Shown here: positions 29,073-37,638 of the stretch, piece by piece
How the letters are laid out: every line of letters begins with the position of its first letter
Numbering within the stretch: the stretch's first letter is position 1
From: Roseococcus sp. SYP-B2431
Lineage (GTDB): Bacteria; Pseudomonadota; Alphaproteobacteria; Acetobacterales; Acetobacteraceae
Direction: 5' to 3'
Assembly (NCBI RefSeq): GCF_004336745.1
Contig: NZ_SJXD01000025.1
Coordinates: 310,001-374,000 of the forward strand
Length of the DNA stretch: 64,000 nt
Translations under genes and position numbers: made by a program
Notes under the pieces: generated by a model
What the model saw: the letters and a program-made list of their open reading frames with translations, nothing else
What the model was told of the DNA's origin: nothing
The model's database searches: none

Positions 29073-29863
29073 TAATCGAGCTGCGGCAGGCGGTAGCGAT
29101 CCTGCGGATCGTCCCATCCCTTGAAGTTCGGCGCGCGCTTCTCGGCAAAGGCAGCGCGGCTCTCGATCAGGTCGCTCTTCGCCCCATGCTCGTGCAGCGC
29201 GGCGGCGAGCCTCTGCTGCGCCTCGCTCGGCGCCGGCCGCATGCGGCGCATCATGTGCACCGTGTTCACGCGCGCCGCCGGCGGCAAGGTCAGCAGGTGC
29301 CGCGCCATGCCCATCGCCTCCTCCATCACCTTCTCCGGCTCCACGACGCGGTTGATGAAGCCGATCTGATGGAAGCGCTCGGCGGTGAAGCGGAAGCCCA
29401 GCGCCATCTCCATCGCCAGCGGGAAGGCAAGGTTCGCCATGTGCCCGTGATTGTAGCCGCCGAGCAGCCAGCGCTTGGCCTCCGAGACCTCGAAGATCGC
29501 GGTGGTCGCGGCCACGCGCAGGTCCGTGCGCTCCACCATCATGAAGCCGCCGCCCATGGCGAAGCCGTTGACGGCGGCGATGATGGGCTTCTCCAGCGTG
29601 CCGGCGTTGAAGGGATCCTCCTGTTCGGCACGGCGCCCGCCGGGATTCTTCTCGGCCAGGGATTCCTTCATGTCCTCGCCGGCGCAGAAGCCGCGCCCGG
29701 CGCCGGTCAGGATGGCGACCTCCATCCCGGGGTCATGGCGGAACTCGGTCCAGATCCGCGCGAGCTCCACCCGCATCTCGTGATTGAGCGCATTGAGGCG
29801 CTCGGGGCGATTCATCCGAACCACCAGGACCTGGCCGTGGCGCTCCGTTTCGACGACTGGCAT
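29072..29863 (-). CDS. Enoyl-CoA hydratase/isomerase family protein
   Basis: The 263-residue crotonase-fold protein begins MPVVETERHGQVLVVRMNRP. It has the oxyanion-hole segment GFCAGEDMKESL (about 58-69) and NGFAMGGGFMMVERTDLRV (about 98-116). The second loop reads VSEAKRWLLGGYNHG in place of the standard P-E-x-x-x-G-x-x-P-G-x-G-G, so the usual second catalytic Glu may be shifted and the reaction may not be plain hydration. It lies next to the GntR regulator and the amidohydrolase/CoA-transferase genes, so a role in the same catabolism is likely. Confidence 0.85.
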   Translation of the reverse strand: MPVVETERHGQVLVVRMNRPERLNALNHEMRVELARIWTEFRHDPGMEVAILTGAGRGFCAGEDMKESLAEKNPGGRRAEQEDPFNAGTLEKPIIAAVNGFAMGGGFMMVERTDLRVAATTAIFEVSEAKRWLLGGYNHGHMANLAFPLAMEMALGFRFTAERFHQIGFINRVVEPEKVMEEAMGMARHLLTLPPAARVNTVHMMRRMRPAPSEAQQRLAAALHEHGAKSDLIESRAAFAEKRAPNFKGWDDPQDRYRLPQLD

Positions 29864-29939
29864 GCTTATTCCCCTGATTCAAAGGACGGCGAGGGCTGCG
29901 GCAAGATCGCCGGAGCCCAGGGGCGCCCTTCCGCGAGCC

Positions 29940-30623
29940 TCATGTCTGGCGATAGGCGATGGCGCGCAGGAAGCGTGCGCGACCTGACCGCGCATGGCGC
30001 TCGGCGACCTGCCGCGCGGTTTCCGGATCGCCCGACAGGATCGCGTCCATGACGTCGCGATGCTCCGCATTGGATTGCTGCATGTTCGACGACTCGTCGA
30101 AGGAACGCCGGCGCAGCAGCAGCAGCTTGCGGGTGTGGGCGAGATAGACCTCCTCGACCGGAGCATTGCCGGCGAAGGTGAACTGTCGCTTGTGGAAGCG
30201 CACGTTGAGGTCGAAAAAGGCGTCGTGCCGGCCGTCCTGCGCAGCCGCTTCCATCTCGGTGACGAAGGTCTGCAGCTCCAGGGCCTGCGCCGCCGTGATC
30301 GAGGTGGCGAGCCGCCCGGCCGCATAGCCGATGAGCAGCGCGGTCAGGTCGTAGATCGCCAGCGCCTCGTCGATCTCCAGCTCCCGTACGAAGGCCCCCC
30401 GGTTCAGGATGACGGTGACGAGGCCCATGCGCTCCAGCGCCCGCGCGGCCTCGCGCACCGGCCCTCGGCTGACGCCGAGGCGACGCGCCAGGGCCAATTC
30501 GTTGATGTGCTGGCCAGGGCCCAGTTCGCCGCGCGCGATCAGCGCCTCCAGCTCCGCCTCGACGGAGGTGGCAAGGCTGGCGGCGCCTGAATGAGGCCCA
30601 GCTGCCAACAATCGTCGCTGCAT
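29940..30623 (-). CDS. GntR family regulator with FCD domain
   Basis: The 227-residue protein has a winged-helix domain (about 15-80) with INELALARRLGVSRGPVREAARALERMGL and a VILNRGAFV wing. An FCD ligand domain follows (about 85-215), with the metal-binding residues in FFDLNVRFHKRQF (Asp, His) and NAEHRDVMDAI (His). FCD regulators sense small organic acids. It is divergent from the amidohydrolase operon across 163 bases (116 to the leader ORF) and probably represses it. The adjacent enoyl-CoA hydratase on the same strand, 76 bases downstream, may share its transcript. Confidence 0.88.
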   Translation of the reverse strand: MQRRLLAAGPHSGAASLATSVEAELEALIARGELGPGQHINELALARRLGVSRGPVREAARALERMGLVTVILNRGAFVRELEIDEALAIYDLTALLIGYAAGRLATSITAAQALELQTFVTEMEAAAQDGRHDAFFDLNVRFHKRQFTFAGNAPVEEVYLAHTRKLLLLRRRSFDESSNMQQSNAEHRDVMDAILSGDPETARQVAERHARSGRARFLRAIAYRQT

Positions 30624-30739
30624 TGCATCCGCTCGCTCCCGGGAACACCTCTATATTCGAGAAAACTGCCTCCCGCCACCCTGGGAAGTGTTGGCAATTC
30701 CGCGAGAGCCTGCCACTGTCGCGGGAACGGAGGAAACAG

Positions 30740-30790
30740 ATGATGGATGACCCAGGCGCTGGCAGGATCCTTGCGGGATCCGGTCGATGA
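30740..30790 (+). CDS. Possible 16-codon leader peptide before the amidohydrolase
   Basis: ATG at 30740 opens MMDDPGAGRILAGSGR and stops with a TGA that overlaps the amidohydrolase ATG by 4 bases (cgatgagc). The upstream ggagg lies 5 bases before this ATG, an excellent ribosome-binding site, whereas the amidohydrolase ATG has no clear site of its own. Translation of the enzyme may thus depend on re-initiation after the leader. Two GGATCC blocks inside it can form a 6-bp stem. No homologue is known to me. Confidence 0.5.
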   Translation: MMDDPGAGRILAGSGR

Positions 30791-31725
30791 GCATCCTCGC
30801 CTCGATCGAGGATCGCAGCCGCTTCGACATGCCGATTGTCGATGCGCATCATCACCTCTGGGATCTGAGCGCCGGCCGCTATCCGACCAAGCAGGAGAAG
30901 TACGACCCGAACTTCTTCCTCGGCGACTACCGCAAGATCTGCAAGGACTACCTCCCGCACGACCTGGCCGAGGACTACCGGGGCTTCGACGTCATCGGCA
31001 CCGTCCATATCCAGGCGGCCCGCGCGGAATCCGAGCAGGTGCAGGAAACCGAGTGGCTGGAGAAGGTGCATGCGGAGCATGGCCTGCCCAATGCCATCGT
31101 GGGCCATGTCATCTTCATCCAGCCCGACTGCGCCGAGGTGCTGGAGGGGCATGCGAGGTTTCCGCTGATGCGCGGCATCCGCTCGCGCCCCAACACCTCG
31201 AAGGGGCCAGGCCAGTCCATCGCCGGACAGCCCGGCACGATGCAGGACGACCATTGGCGCCGCAACTTCGCGCTGCTGGAGAAGCACGGCATGTCCTGGG
31301 ACATGCGGATCCCCTACTGGCACCTGGAGGAGGGCGCCGAGGTGGCGCGCAGCTTCCCCGGCATCCCGATGGTGGTGAACCACACGGGGCTGCCGCTGGA
31401 CCGCTCCGAGGACGGCCTGAAGATCTGGCGCCGCGGGCTGGAGAAGCTCGCGGACTGTCCGAACACGGTGATCAAGATCTCCGAGCTCGGCCTGCCGCAC
31501 GGCAAGTGGGACATCCCCAGCAACATCCGCGTGGTGAAGGAGGCCGCGGCCATCTTCGGGCCGGACCGCATCATCTTCGCGAGCAACCTGCCGGTGGCGA
31601 GCTTGAGCACGGATTTCGGCGGCATCGTCGAGGTCATGCGGACGGCGCTGGCCGACCGCTCGCGGGAAGAGCTGGAGAAGTTCTTCTTCCGCAACGCCAT
31701 CCGCTTCTACCGCATCCAGCTCTGA
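30787..31725 (+). CDS. Amidohydrolase-2 family hydrolase (lactonase-like), module A
   Basis: The 312-residue metal-dependent TIM-barrel protein has the metal motif IVDAHHHLWDL (about 17-27), FPLMRGIRSRPN (about 124-135), the second histidine in MVVNHTGLPLDRS (about 195-207), and a final FASNLPVASLS in place of the usual catalytic Asp-containing FGSD/ASNFP block. Relatives hydrolyse lactones of sugar acids or pyrone dicarboxylates, or decarboxylate aromatic acids. It is the first full gene of a plus-strand operon with a CoA transferase, two receptors, a hydrolase and a lyase. A paralogue lies at 36706. Confidence 0.85.
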   Translation: MSILASIEDRSRFDMPIVDAHHHLWDLSAGRYPTKQEKYDPNFFLGDYRKICKDYLPHDLAEDYRGFDVIGTVHIQAARAESEQVQETEWLEKVHAEHGLPNAIVGHVIFIQPDCAEVLEGHARFPLMRGIRSRPNTSKGPGQSIAGQPGTMQDDHWRRNFALLEKHGMSWDMRIPYWHLEEGAEVARSFPGIPMVVNHTGLPLDRSEDGLKIWRRGLEKLADCPNTVIKISELGLPHGKWDIPSNIRVVKEAAAIFGPDRIIFASNLPVASLSTDFGGIVEVMRTALADRSREELEKFFFRNAIRFYRIQL

Positions 31726-31735
31726 GGATATCCGC

Positions 31736-32935
31736 ATGACCGAAGCCCCCACGCGCAAGGGTCCGCTGGCCCGCTTCAAGGTGATCGACCTCACCCGCGT
31801 GCGCTCGGGCCCCACCTGCGTGCGCCAGCTCGCTGACTGGGGCGCGGACGTTATCGCCATCGAGGCGCCCGAGGGGGTGGAGGGCGCCGATGGCGGCTTC
31901 GGCGGCGCGCGCCATGGCCCGGACTTCCAGAACCTCCACCGCAACAAGCGCAGCCTGACGCTCGACCTGAAGTCGCCCGAGGGCATCGAGATCCTGAAGA
32001 AGCTCGTCGCCGAGGCGGATGTCGTCGTGGAGAACTTCCGCCCCGACGTGAAGAAGCGTCTGGGCATCGACTACGAGGCGCTCTCCGCCATCAATCCGCG
32101 GCTGGTCTACGGCTCCATCTCCGGCTTCGGGCAGGACGGGCCCTATGCGAAGCGCCCGGGCTTCGACCAGATCGCCCAGGGCATGGGCGGGCTCATGTCC
32201 ATCACCGGCCTGCCCGGCCAGGGGCCGGTGCGCGTGGGCATCCCTGTCGCCGACCTGACCGCCGGCATCTTCTGCGCCATGGGCATCCTGATCGCGCTGC
32301 TGGAGCGCGAGGAGAGCGGCAAGGGGCAATGGGTGCAGTCCTCGCTGCTGGAGGCGCAGATCGCCATGCTGGACTTCCAGGCCGCGCGCTGGCTGGTCTC
32401 GCAGGAGGTGCCGAAGCAGGCCGGCAACGACCACCCGACCGGCATCCCCACCGGCGTCTTCGAGACGAAGGACGGGCTGATGAACCTGGCCGCCACGGGC
32501 AAGGCCATCTTCACCCGCTTCTGCCAGACGGCCGGGGCGCAGCACATCCTGGACAATCCGGACTATGCGACGGGCCCGCTGCGCTCCGCCAACCGGGTGA
32601 AGCTCAATGCCGAGATCGGGGAGGTGCTGAAGACCAGGACCACCGCCGAGTGGATCAGGCTGCTGAACGAGGCGGGCGTGCCCTCCGGCCCCATCAACGG
32701 CATCGACGAGGTCTTTGCCGACGAGCAGGTCCAGCATCTGGGCATCGCCAGGCCGGTGAAGCACCCCAAGGTGGGCGACATCCGCATCGTGGGCCAGGCG
32801 GTGCGTCTCTCCCGCACGCCGAGCGAGATCCGCACCGCCGCGCGCGACAAGGGCGAGGACAACGACGCCATCCTCCGGGAACTCGGCTACGACGAGGCGC
32901 GAATCGCCTCGCTGCGTGAAAGGCATGTGATCTGA
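31736..32935 (+). CDS. CaiB/BaiF family CoA transferase
   Basis: The 399-residue family III CoA transferase begins with FKVIDLTRVRSGPTCVRQLAD, then HRNKRSLTLDLKSPEG (about 66-81). The catalytic aspartate is expected in VRVGIPVADLTAGIF (about 163-177), and NDHPTGIPTGVFETKDG follows. It moves CoA between a donor such as formyl- or succinyl-CoA and an organic acid. Placed after the amidohydrolase, it probably activates the acid released by that enzyme. It ends in a TGA sharing one base with the next ATG. Confidence 0.92.
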   Translation: MTEAPTRKGPLARFKVIDLTRVRSGPTCVRQLADWGADVIAIEAPEGVEGADGGFGGARHGPDFQNLHRNKRSLTLDLKSPEGIEILKKLVAEADVVVENFRPDVKKRLGIDYEALSAINPRLVYGSISGFGQDGPYAKRPGFDQIAQGMGGLMSITGLPGQGPVRVGIPVADLTAGIFCAMGILIALLEREESGKGQWVQSSLLEAQIAMLDFQAARWLVSQEVPKQAGNDHPTGIPTGVFETKDGLMNLAATGKAIFTRFCQTAGAQHILDNPDYATGPLRSANRVKLNAEIGEVLKTRTTAEWIRLLNEAGVPSGPINGIDEVFADEQVQHLGIARPVKHPKVGDIRIVGQAVRLSRTPSEIRTAARDKGEDNDAILRELGYDEARIASLRERHVI

Positions 32936-33903
32936 TGTCGGTGATCTCTCGCCGCGCGCTGCTGGGCGGGGCCGCGGCCGCCACGACCGCGGGCCCCGCT
33001 TTCGCCGCCTGGCCCGAACGCCCGATCCGCCTCGTTGTGCCCTTCGGGGCCGGCGGGCCGCTGGATGCCCTGGCGCGCCTGATGGCGCCGCTGATGTCGG
33101 AAGATCTCGGCCAGTCCGCCGTGGTGGACAACCGCACCGGCGCCGGCGGCGTCATCGGCAGCGCCGAGGTGGCGCGTGCCGCGCCCGACGGCCACACGGC
33201 GCTGATGTCGGGCGTGAACCTGCCCGTCATCACGCTGGTGCAGCGCGACCCACCCTACCGCATGTCGGATTTCGCGCCGCTCTCGCGGCTCGCGGTGATC
33301 CCGCATGTCGTCGTCGTGCCGGCGGCGCTGCCGGTCTCCGACATGGCGGGCTTCGTCGCCTATGCCAAGGCCAATCCGGGGCGGCTGAGCTTCGCCTCCT
33401 TCGGCGTCACGACCTCCAACCACTTCGCGGGCGAGTTGCTGAACCTGCAGGCTGGGCTGGATCTCACGCATGTGCCCTATCGCGGCGGCGCGGCGGCGAT
33501 CGCGGACCTGCTCGCCGGCCGCGTGACCTGCATGTTCAGCACCCTGCCGGACGCCCTGCCTTTCCTGCGCGAGGGCCGGTTGAAGGCGCTCGGCGCGGTC
33601 TACGGCGAACGGCTGCGCTGGCTGCCCGACCTGCCGACGCTCGCCGAGCAGGGCATGCCCGGCATCGTCAGCGAATCCGCCTTCGGCCTGCTGGTTCCCG
33701 CCGCCACGCCGGCCGCCATCCAGCAGCGCCTGGGCGATTCCGCGCGCCGCACGCTGGCCGACCCGCAGCTGCGCGGCCGGCTGGAGCAGCTCGGGCTGAT
33801 TCCCGTCGGCAGCACCGGCCCGGAATTCGCGGCGCTGATCGAGCGCGACATTCGGCTCTATGCCGACGTCATCCGCAGGACGGGAATCACCAGCCTGAAT
33901 TAG
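32935..33903 (+). CDS. Bug-family solute receptor, module A first copy
   Basis: The 322-residue periplasmic receptor has a twin-arginine-like signal, SRRALLGGAAAATTAG, cleaved after AFA (about residue 23). It continues with WPERPIRLVVPFGAGGPLDALAR, VVDNRTGAGGVIGSAEVARA and FASFGVTTSNHFAGELL. The closed Venus-flytrap fold usually binds a carboxylate ligand. Its ATG shares one base with the CoA-transferase stop, so it is in the same operon and may deliver the substrate of that pathway, but no TctA/TctB permease is encoded nearby. Confidence 0.9.
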   Translation: MSVISRRALLGGAAAATTAGPAFAAWPERPIRLVVPFGAGGPLDALARLMAPLMSEDLGQSAVVDNRTGAGGVIGSAEVARAAPDGHTALMSGVNLPVITLVQRDPPYRMSDFAPLSRLAVIPHVVVVPAALPVSDMAGFVAYAKANPGRLSFASFGVTTSNHFAGELLNLQAGLDLTHVPYRGGAAAIADLLAGRVTCMFSTLPDALPFLREGRLKALGAVYGERLRWLPDLPTLAEQGMPGIVSESAFGLLVPAATPAAIQQRLGDSARRTLADPQLRGRLEQLGLIPVGSTGPEFAALIERDIRLYADVIRRTGITSLN

Positions 33904-33991
33904 GGCGGCTTCAGCCGGCCCAACCGTCATGGGCGATTCCGCCTCACCTGAAGAATGCTGGAGGCGGCGGGACGCCGCCGGGAGGAAGAGA

Positions 33992-34969
33992 ATGAACATC
34001 CGTATCCCGCGCCGGCAGGCCCTGCTGGCTGCGGCGGCCCTCGCGACGCCGCGCGCCCTGCACGCCCAGCCGGCCTGGCCCACCGCACGGCCGATCCGCC
34101 TGATCGTGCCCTTCGCGGCCGGTGGTCCCATGGACGCGGTCGCGCGGCTGCTCGGGCCGGTGGTGGGCGAGCTGCTGGGCCAGCAGGTCGTGGTGGAGAA
34201 CCGCACCGGGGGAACGGGGATCGTCGGCCTGACCGAAGTCGCGCGCGCTGCGCCCGACGGCTATACGCTCATGATCACCGGCGCGAGCTGGCCGGTGACC
34301 ATGCTGCTCAACCGGGATCTGCCCTTCCGCATGGAGGAGTTCGCCCCGCTCTCGCGCCTGACCGTGGCGCCCTTCGTGATGGTCGTGCCGGCCTCGCTGC
34401 CGGTGCGGAACCTGGCGGAGTTCATCGCCGAGGCCAAGAAGAAGCCGGGCCAATGGTCTTATGGGACCAGCGGCATCGGCACCACGCTGCACATGGCCAT
34501 GGAGATGCTGAAGCTGCGCGCGGGCATCGACCTCGTGCATGTGCCCTATCGCGGCGACGCTCCCGCGATCACGGACGTGCTGGCGGAGCGGTTGCAGGCC
34601 ATGTTCCCGACCCTGTCGATGGCGAGGCCCTATATCCAGGATGGACGGCTGCGCGCCCTCGCCGTCGGCTACACCCAGCGCGTGGCAGGGCTGCCGGAGG
34701 TGCCGACCCTCACGGAGCTCGGCTATGGCGAGGTGCCGGCGAGCGCTGATTTCGGCGTGGCCTGCGCGGCCGGAGTCCCGGCGCCTATCCGAGAAAAGGT
34801 CAGCGAGGCGTTCCGCGCGGCGGTGCGCCAGCCGGAGGCCGGCCGTCGCCTGCGCGACATGGGCATATTGGTCGTAGGCAGTACGGCCGAGGAGTTCGCG
34901 AGGATGCTCGCGGAGGAGAGCGCCCGCTATGCCGAAGTGATCCGCGCCGCCAACATCACCCTGAACTGA
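33992..34969 (+). CDS. Bug-family solute receptor, module A second copy
   Basis: The 325-residue receptor starts MNIRIPRRQALLAAAALATP with a cleavable signal ending LHAQ (about residue 26). The start at 33992 follows ggaggaagaga; an upstream frame from 33929 would put unrelated residues before the signal. Family landmarks are IRLIVPFAAGGPMDAVAR, VVENRTGGTGIVGLTEVARA and VHVPYRGDAPAITDVLAE. It resembles its immediate neighbour, suggesting tandem duplication with ligand divergence. The gap of 88 bases between them holds no obvious signal. Confidence 0.9.
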   Translation: MNIRIPRRQALLAAAALATPRALHAQPAWPTARPIRLIVPFAAGGPMDAVARLLGPVVGELLGQQVVVENRTGGTGIVGLTEVARAAPDGYTLMITGASWPVTMLLNRDLPFRMEEFAPLSRLTVAPFVMVVPASLPVRNLAEFIAEAKKKPGQWSYGTSGIGTTLHMAMEMLKLRAGIDLVHVPYRGDAPAITDVLAERLQAMFPTLSMARPYIQDGRLRALAVGYTQRVAGLPEVPTLTELGYGEVPASADFGVACAAGVPAPIREKVSEAFRAAVRQPEAGRRLRDMGILVVGSTAEEFARMLAEESARYAEVIRAANITLN

Positions 34970-34986
34970 CCGAGGGAACCCCAGAA

Positions 34987-35829
34987 ATGCCCTATGCCCA
35001 GGCCGAAGGCGCCCGCCTCCATTACGAGGAGACGGGCAAGGGCCATCCCATCGTCTTTGTCCATGAATACGGCTCCGACCACCGCGAATGGGAGCAGCAG
35101 GTGCGCTTCTTCTCCCGCGAGTACCGCTGCGTCACCTTCGACGCGCGCGGCTACACGCCCTCGGAGGTGCCGAGCGATCCGAAGCTCTACGGCCAGGACC
35201 ATTCGGTGAACGACATTGCCGCGGTGATGCGCCATCTCGACATCCCGCGAGCGCATGTCGTGGGCCTCTCCATGGGCGCCTTTGCGACGCTCCTCTTCGG
35301 CATCCGCTATCCGCGGATGGCGACCGCCCTGGTGGTCGCGGGCGTGGGCACGGGCTCGAACCTCGACGAGCTCGACGCCTGGCGCGCCGCCTCGGCCGAG
35401 CGGGCCGAGAAAATCCGCACCGAGGGCTGGCACGAGATGGCGCTGGAATCGGGCCACAGCCCCACGCGCGTCCAGCTCAAGAAGAAGGACCCGCGCGGCT
35501 GGAACGACTTCGTCGAGCACCTGCGCGAACATTCGCCCGAGGGCTCGGCCCTGACCCAGCGCTACTACCAGGGCGCGCGCGACCCGGTCTACGCCTGGGA
35601 GGCCGAGCTGAGGACGATGACGGTGCCGACGCTGCTCGCCCTCGGCGACGAGGACTGGCCCTGCATCGAGCCCAACTGCTTCCTCAAGCGCACGCTCCCG
35701 AATTGCGGCCTCTGGATGCAGCCGCGCACGGGCCACGCCATCAATCTCGAGGAGCCGGCCGCCTTCAACCGCGAGGTCCAGAGCTTCTTCTCCACCGTGG
35801 AACGCGGCCGCTGGAGCCTCGACGCATGA
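34987..35829 (+). CDS. Alpha/beta hydrolase
   Basis: The 280-residue alpha/beta-hydrolase shows the HEYGSDHREW oxyanion region (about 25-34), the nucleophile elbow in VVGLSMGAFATLL (Ser near residue 96), the acid in LLALGDEDWPCIEPN (about 218-232) and the histidine in RTGHAINLEEP (about 247-257). The set is complete, so it should be an active esterase, lactonase or C-C bond hydrolase; the substrate is unknown. It lies 17 bases after the second receptor and overlaps the lyase gene by 4. Confidence 0.87.
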   Translation: MPYAQAEGARLHYEETGKGHPIVFVHEYGSDHREWEQQVRFFSREYRCVTFDARGYTPSEVPSDPKLYGQDHSVNDIAAVMRHLDIPRAHVVGLSMGAFATLLFGIRYPRMATALVVAGVGTGSNLDELDAWRAASAERAEKIRTEGWHEMALESGHSPTRVQLKKKDPRGWNDFVEHLREHSPEGSALTQRYYQGARDPVYAWEAELRTMTVPTLLALGDEDWPCIEPNCFLKRTLPNCGLWMQPRTGHAINLEEPAAFNREVQSFFSTVERGRWSLDA

Positions 35830-36689
35830 GCACGCTGCGCCAGATGATCGAGCAGGGGCCGCCGGTCTTCGCGCCCCTCGTGCTCAATCCGATGATGGCC
35901 CGCATGGCCGAGCGTGCCGGCGCGCGCGCGATCTATCTCGGCGGCGGGGCGTCCGGCTACCAGGGCGTCTTCACGGAGGCCAACCTGTCACTGACGGAGA
36001 TGGCTCATGCCGGCGTCGAGATCGGCGCGGCGTGCCGACTGCCGCTGATCCTGGACGGCGCCTGCGGCTGGGGCGACCCCATGCACCTGCACCGCACCAT
36101 CGCGCTCTCGGAGGCGGCCGGGTTCCAGGCCATCGAGATCGAGGACCAGATCCTGCCCAAGCGGGCGCACCACCATATCGGCATCGAGCACATCATCCCC
36201 GCCGAGGAGATGGCGGCCAAGGTGAAGGAGGCGGTGGCCGTGCGCCGCAGCCGCGACTTCCTCGTCATCGCGCGCACCAATGCCATCCGCATGCACGACC
36301 TCGACGACGCGCTGCGGCGGGCGGAGCTCTACGCCGAGGCGGGGGCGGACGTGCTGTTCGTCCTGGCCCGCAAGCCGGAGGAGCTGCGCGCCATCGCCGA
36401 GCGCTTCCGCATGCCGCTGATGTTCATGCCGCCGGCGGGCGGCATGGCGGCCTCGGGCCTCGCCATGTCGGACATGGAGGCGCTGGGCATCCGGCTGGTG
36501 GTCGATGCCACGACGCCCATGCTCGCGATGCACCGGGCGCTGCGCGATTCCTACGCGGCGATCCTCGCCGGCGAGGCCGACCCGCTGGTCGGCGGCTCCA
36601 TCCAGGCCGAGGACAAGGCGGTGAAGCAGAGCATCGGCCTCGAGACGCTGCTGGAGGTGGAGCGCCGGACGGTGGAGCGCGGCCACTGA
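35826..36689 (+). CDS. Divergent isocitrate lyase/PEP mutase superfamily protein
   Basis: The 287-residue TIM-barrel enzyme is recognised by YLGGGASGYQGVF (about 37-49), the metal-binding region IEIEDQILPKRAHHH (about 105-119) and DFLVIARTNAIRM (about 145-157). In typical members the first metal loop reads D-A-D-T-G-Y-G; here it is LDGACGWGDP, so the second Asp is lost. The usual A-R-T-D is A-R-T-N. The catalytic Cys motif of true isocitrate lyase is absent. It is last in module A, overlapping the hydrolase by 4 bases. It is probably a lyase or mutase on a 2-oxo or 2-methyl acid. Confidence 0.82.
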   Translation: MSTLRQMIEQGPPVFAPLVLNPMMARMAERAGARAIYLGGGASGYQGVFTEANLSLTEMAHAGVEIGAACRLPLILDGACGWGDPMHLHRTIALSEAAGFQAIEIEDQILPKRAHHHIGIEHIIPAEEMAAKVKEAVAVRRSRDFLVIARTNAIRMHDLDDALRRAELYAEAGADVLFVLARKPEELRAIAERFRMPLMFMPPAGGMAASGLAMSDMEALGIRLVVDATTPMLAMHRALRDSYAAILAGEADPLVGGSIQAEDKAVKQSIGLETLLEVERRTVERGH

Positions 36690-36705
36690 CCGCGCTCCAT
36701 CACGG

Positions 36706-37638
36706 TCAGGCGATCCGGTAAAGCGCCTTGGCGTTGTCGTGGAACAAGGCGCGGATCTGCTCCGGCGGCAGATGCGCGACGGCGCGCTTGAAGCCGGAAT
36801 AGATGGTGTCGAAGCTCGCGACCATGCTGTCCACCGGGAAGTTGCTGGCGAAGAGGCAGCGCTCCCAGCCCAGGATGGCAATGGCCTCGCGCGCGATCCG
36901 CCCGTTCTCGTCTCCCGGCCAGGCATAGCCGGCCAGGCCGAGGCCGGAGATCTTCAGCCGCACGTCGGGATAGGGCGCCAGCAGCGCCAGCGCCTTCCGC
37001 CAGGCCGCGAGCCCCTCCGGCGAGCGATCCGCCGGCAGGCCCGTGTGGTTCAGCACGAAGGCGATGCCCGGGTGGTCGCGCGCGGCCTCGGCCAAGGCCG
37101 GCAGGTCCCACCAGGGCACCTGCACCTCGCAGACGAAGCCCTTCCTGCCCAGCTCCGCGAAGCCGCGCCGCCAGGCGGGGTCGTCCATCGAGCCCGGGCG
37201 GCCACGTGTCTCGTCGGGCGTGCTCTCGTCCTGCGTCGGCTTGGTGCGGATGCCGCGCAGGAAGTCGAACTCCGCAAGGCGCGCGATGGTCTCCGCCACG
37301 TCCTCGCGATGCAGGATGGCCTGGCCGAGCGCCACGGTCGGCAGCCCCTCGCGCGCGCGCAGCACGGCGAGCCAGCGCGCCTCGCCGATCGGGTCGTCTG
37401 CCCATCCCGCCTGCACATGCACGGTGGCCACGACATTGTGCGCCGCCGTGTCGCGCCGGTAGTCGGCCGGCAGGTAGTCCTTGCCCAGGAGGGGCGCCGT
37501 GCTGCCGTAGCGAAAGGGCGACGCCTTGGTGGACCAGTGGGGATATTGCGGCCCGTTGGCCTTGAGATCCCAGAAATGCTGGTGCGGATCGATGATCGGC
37601 AGCTCGCGCAGGAACTGCGGGGTGACGGCCTCGCTCAT
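36706..37638 (-). CDS. Amidohydrolase-2 family hydrolase, module B paralogue
   Basis: The 310-residue protein begins with the metal motif IIDPHQHFWDL (about 15-25). It shares many blocks with the module-A enzyme: LRGIRTKPT, the acid-and-tryptophan stretch around VPWWDLPALAE, FVLNHTGLPADRSPEGL and LKISGLGL, and ends FASNFPVDSMVASF then DNAKALYRIA. The unaltered FASNFP-x-D retains an Asp that the module-A paralogue appears to lack. It overlaps the next Bug gene by 4 bases and converges on module A with a 16-base gap. Confidence 0.86.
   Translation of the reverse strand: MSEAVTPQFLRELPIIDPHQHFWDLKANGPQYPHWSTKASPFRYGSTAPLLGKDYLPADYRRDTAAHNVVATVHVQAGWADDPIGEARWLAVLRAREGLPTVALGQAILHREDVAETIARLAEFDFLRGIRTKPTQDESTPDETRGRPGSMDDPAWRRGFAELGRKGFVCEVQVPWWDLPALAEAARDHPGIAFVLNHTGLPADRSPEGLAAWRKALALLAPYPDVRLKISGLGLAGYAWPGDENGRIAREAIAILGWERCLFASNFPVDSMVASFDTIYSGFKRAVAHLPPEQIRALFHDNAKALYRIA

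Noticed and set aside
30747-31739. A 330-codon frame overlapping the first amidohydrolase
   Set aside because: It is the +1 shadow of the amidohydrolase; it has no family motifs and is Arg/Pro-rich.
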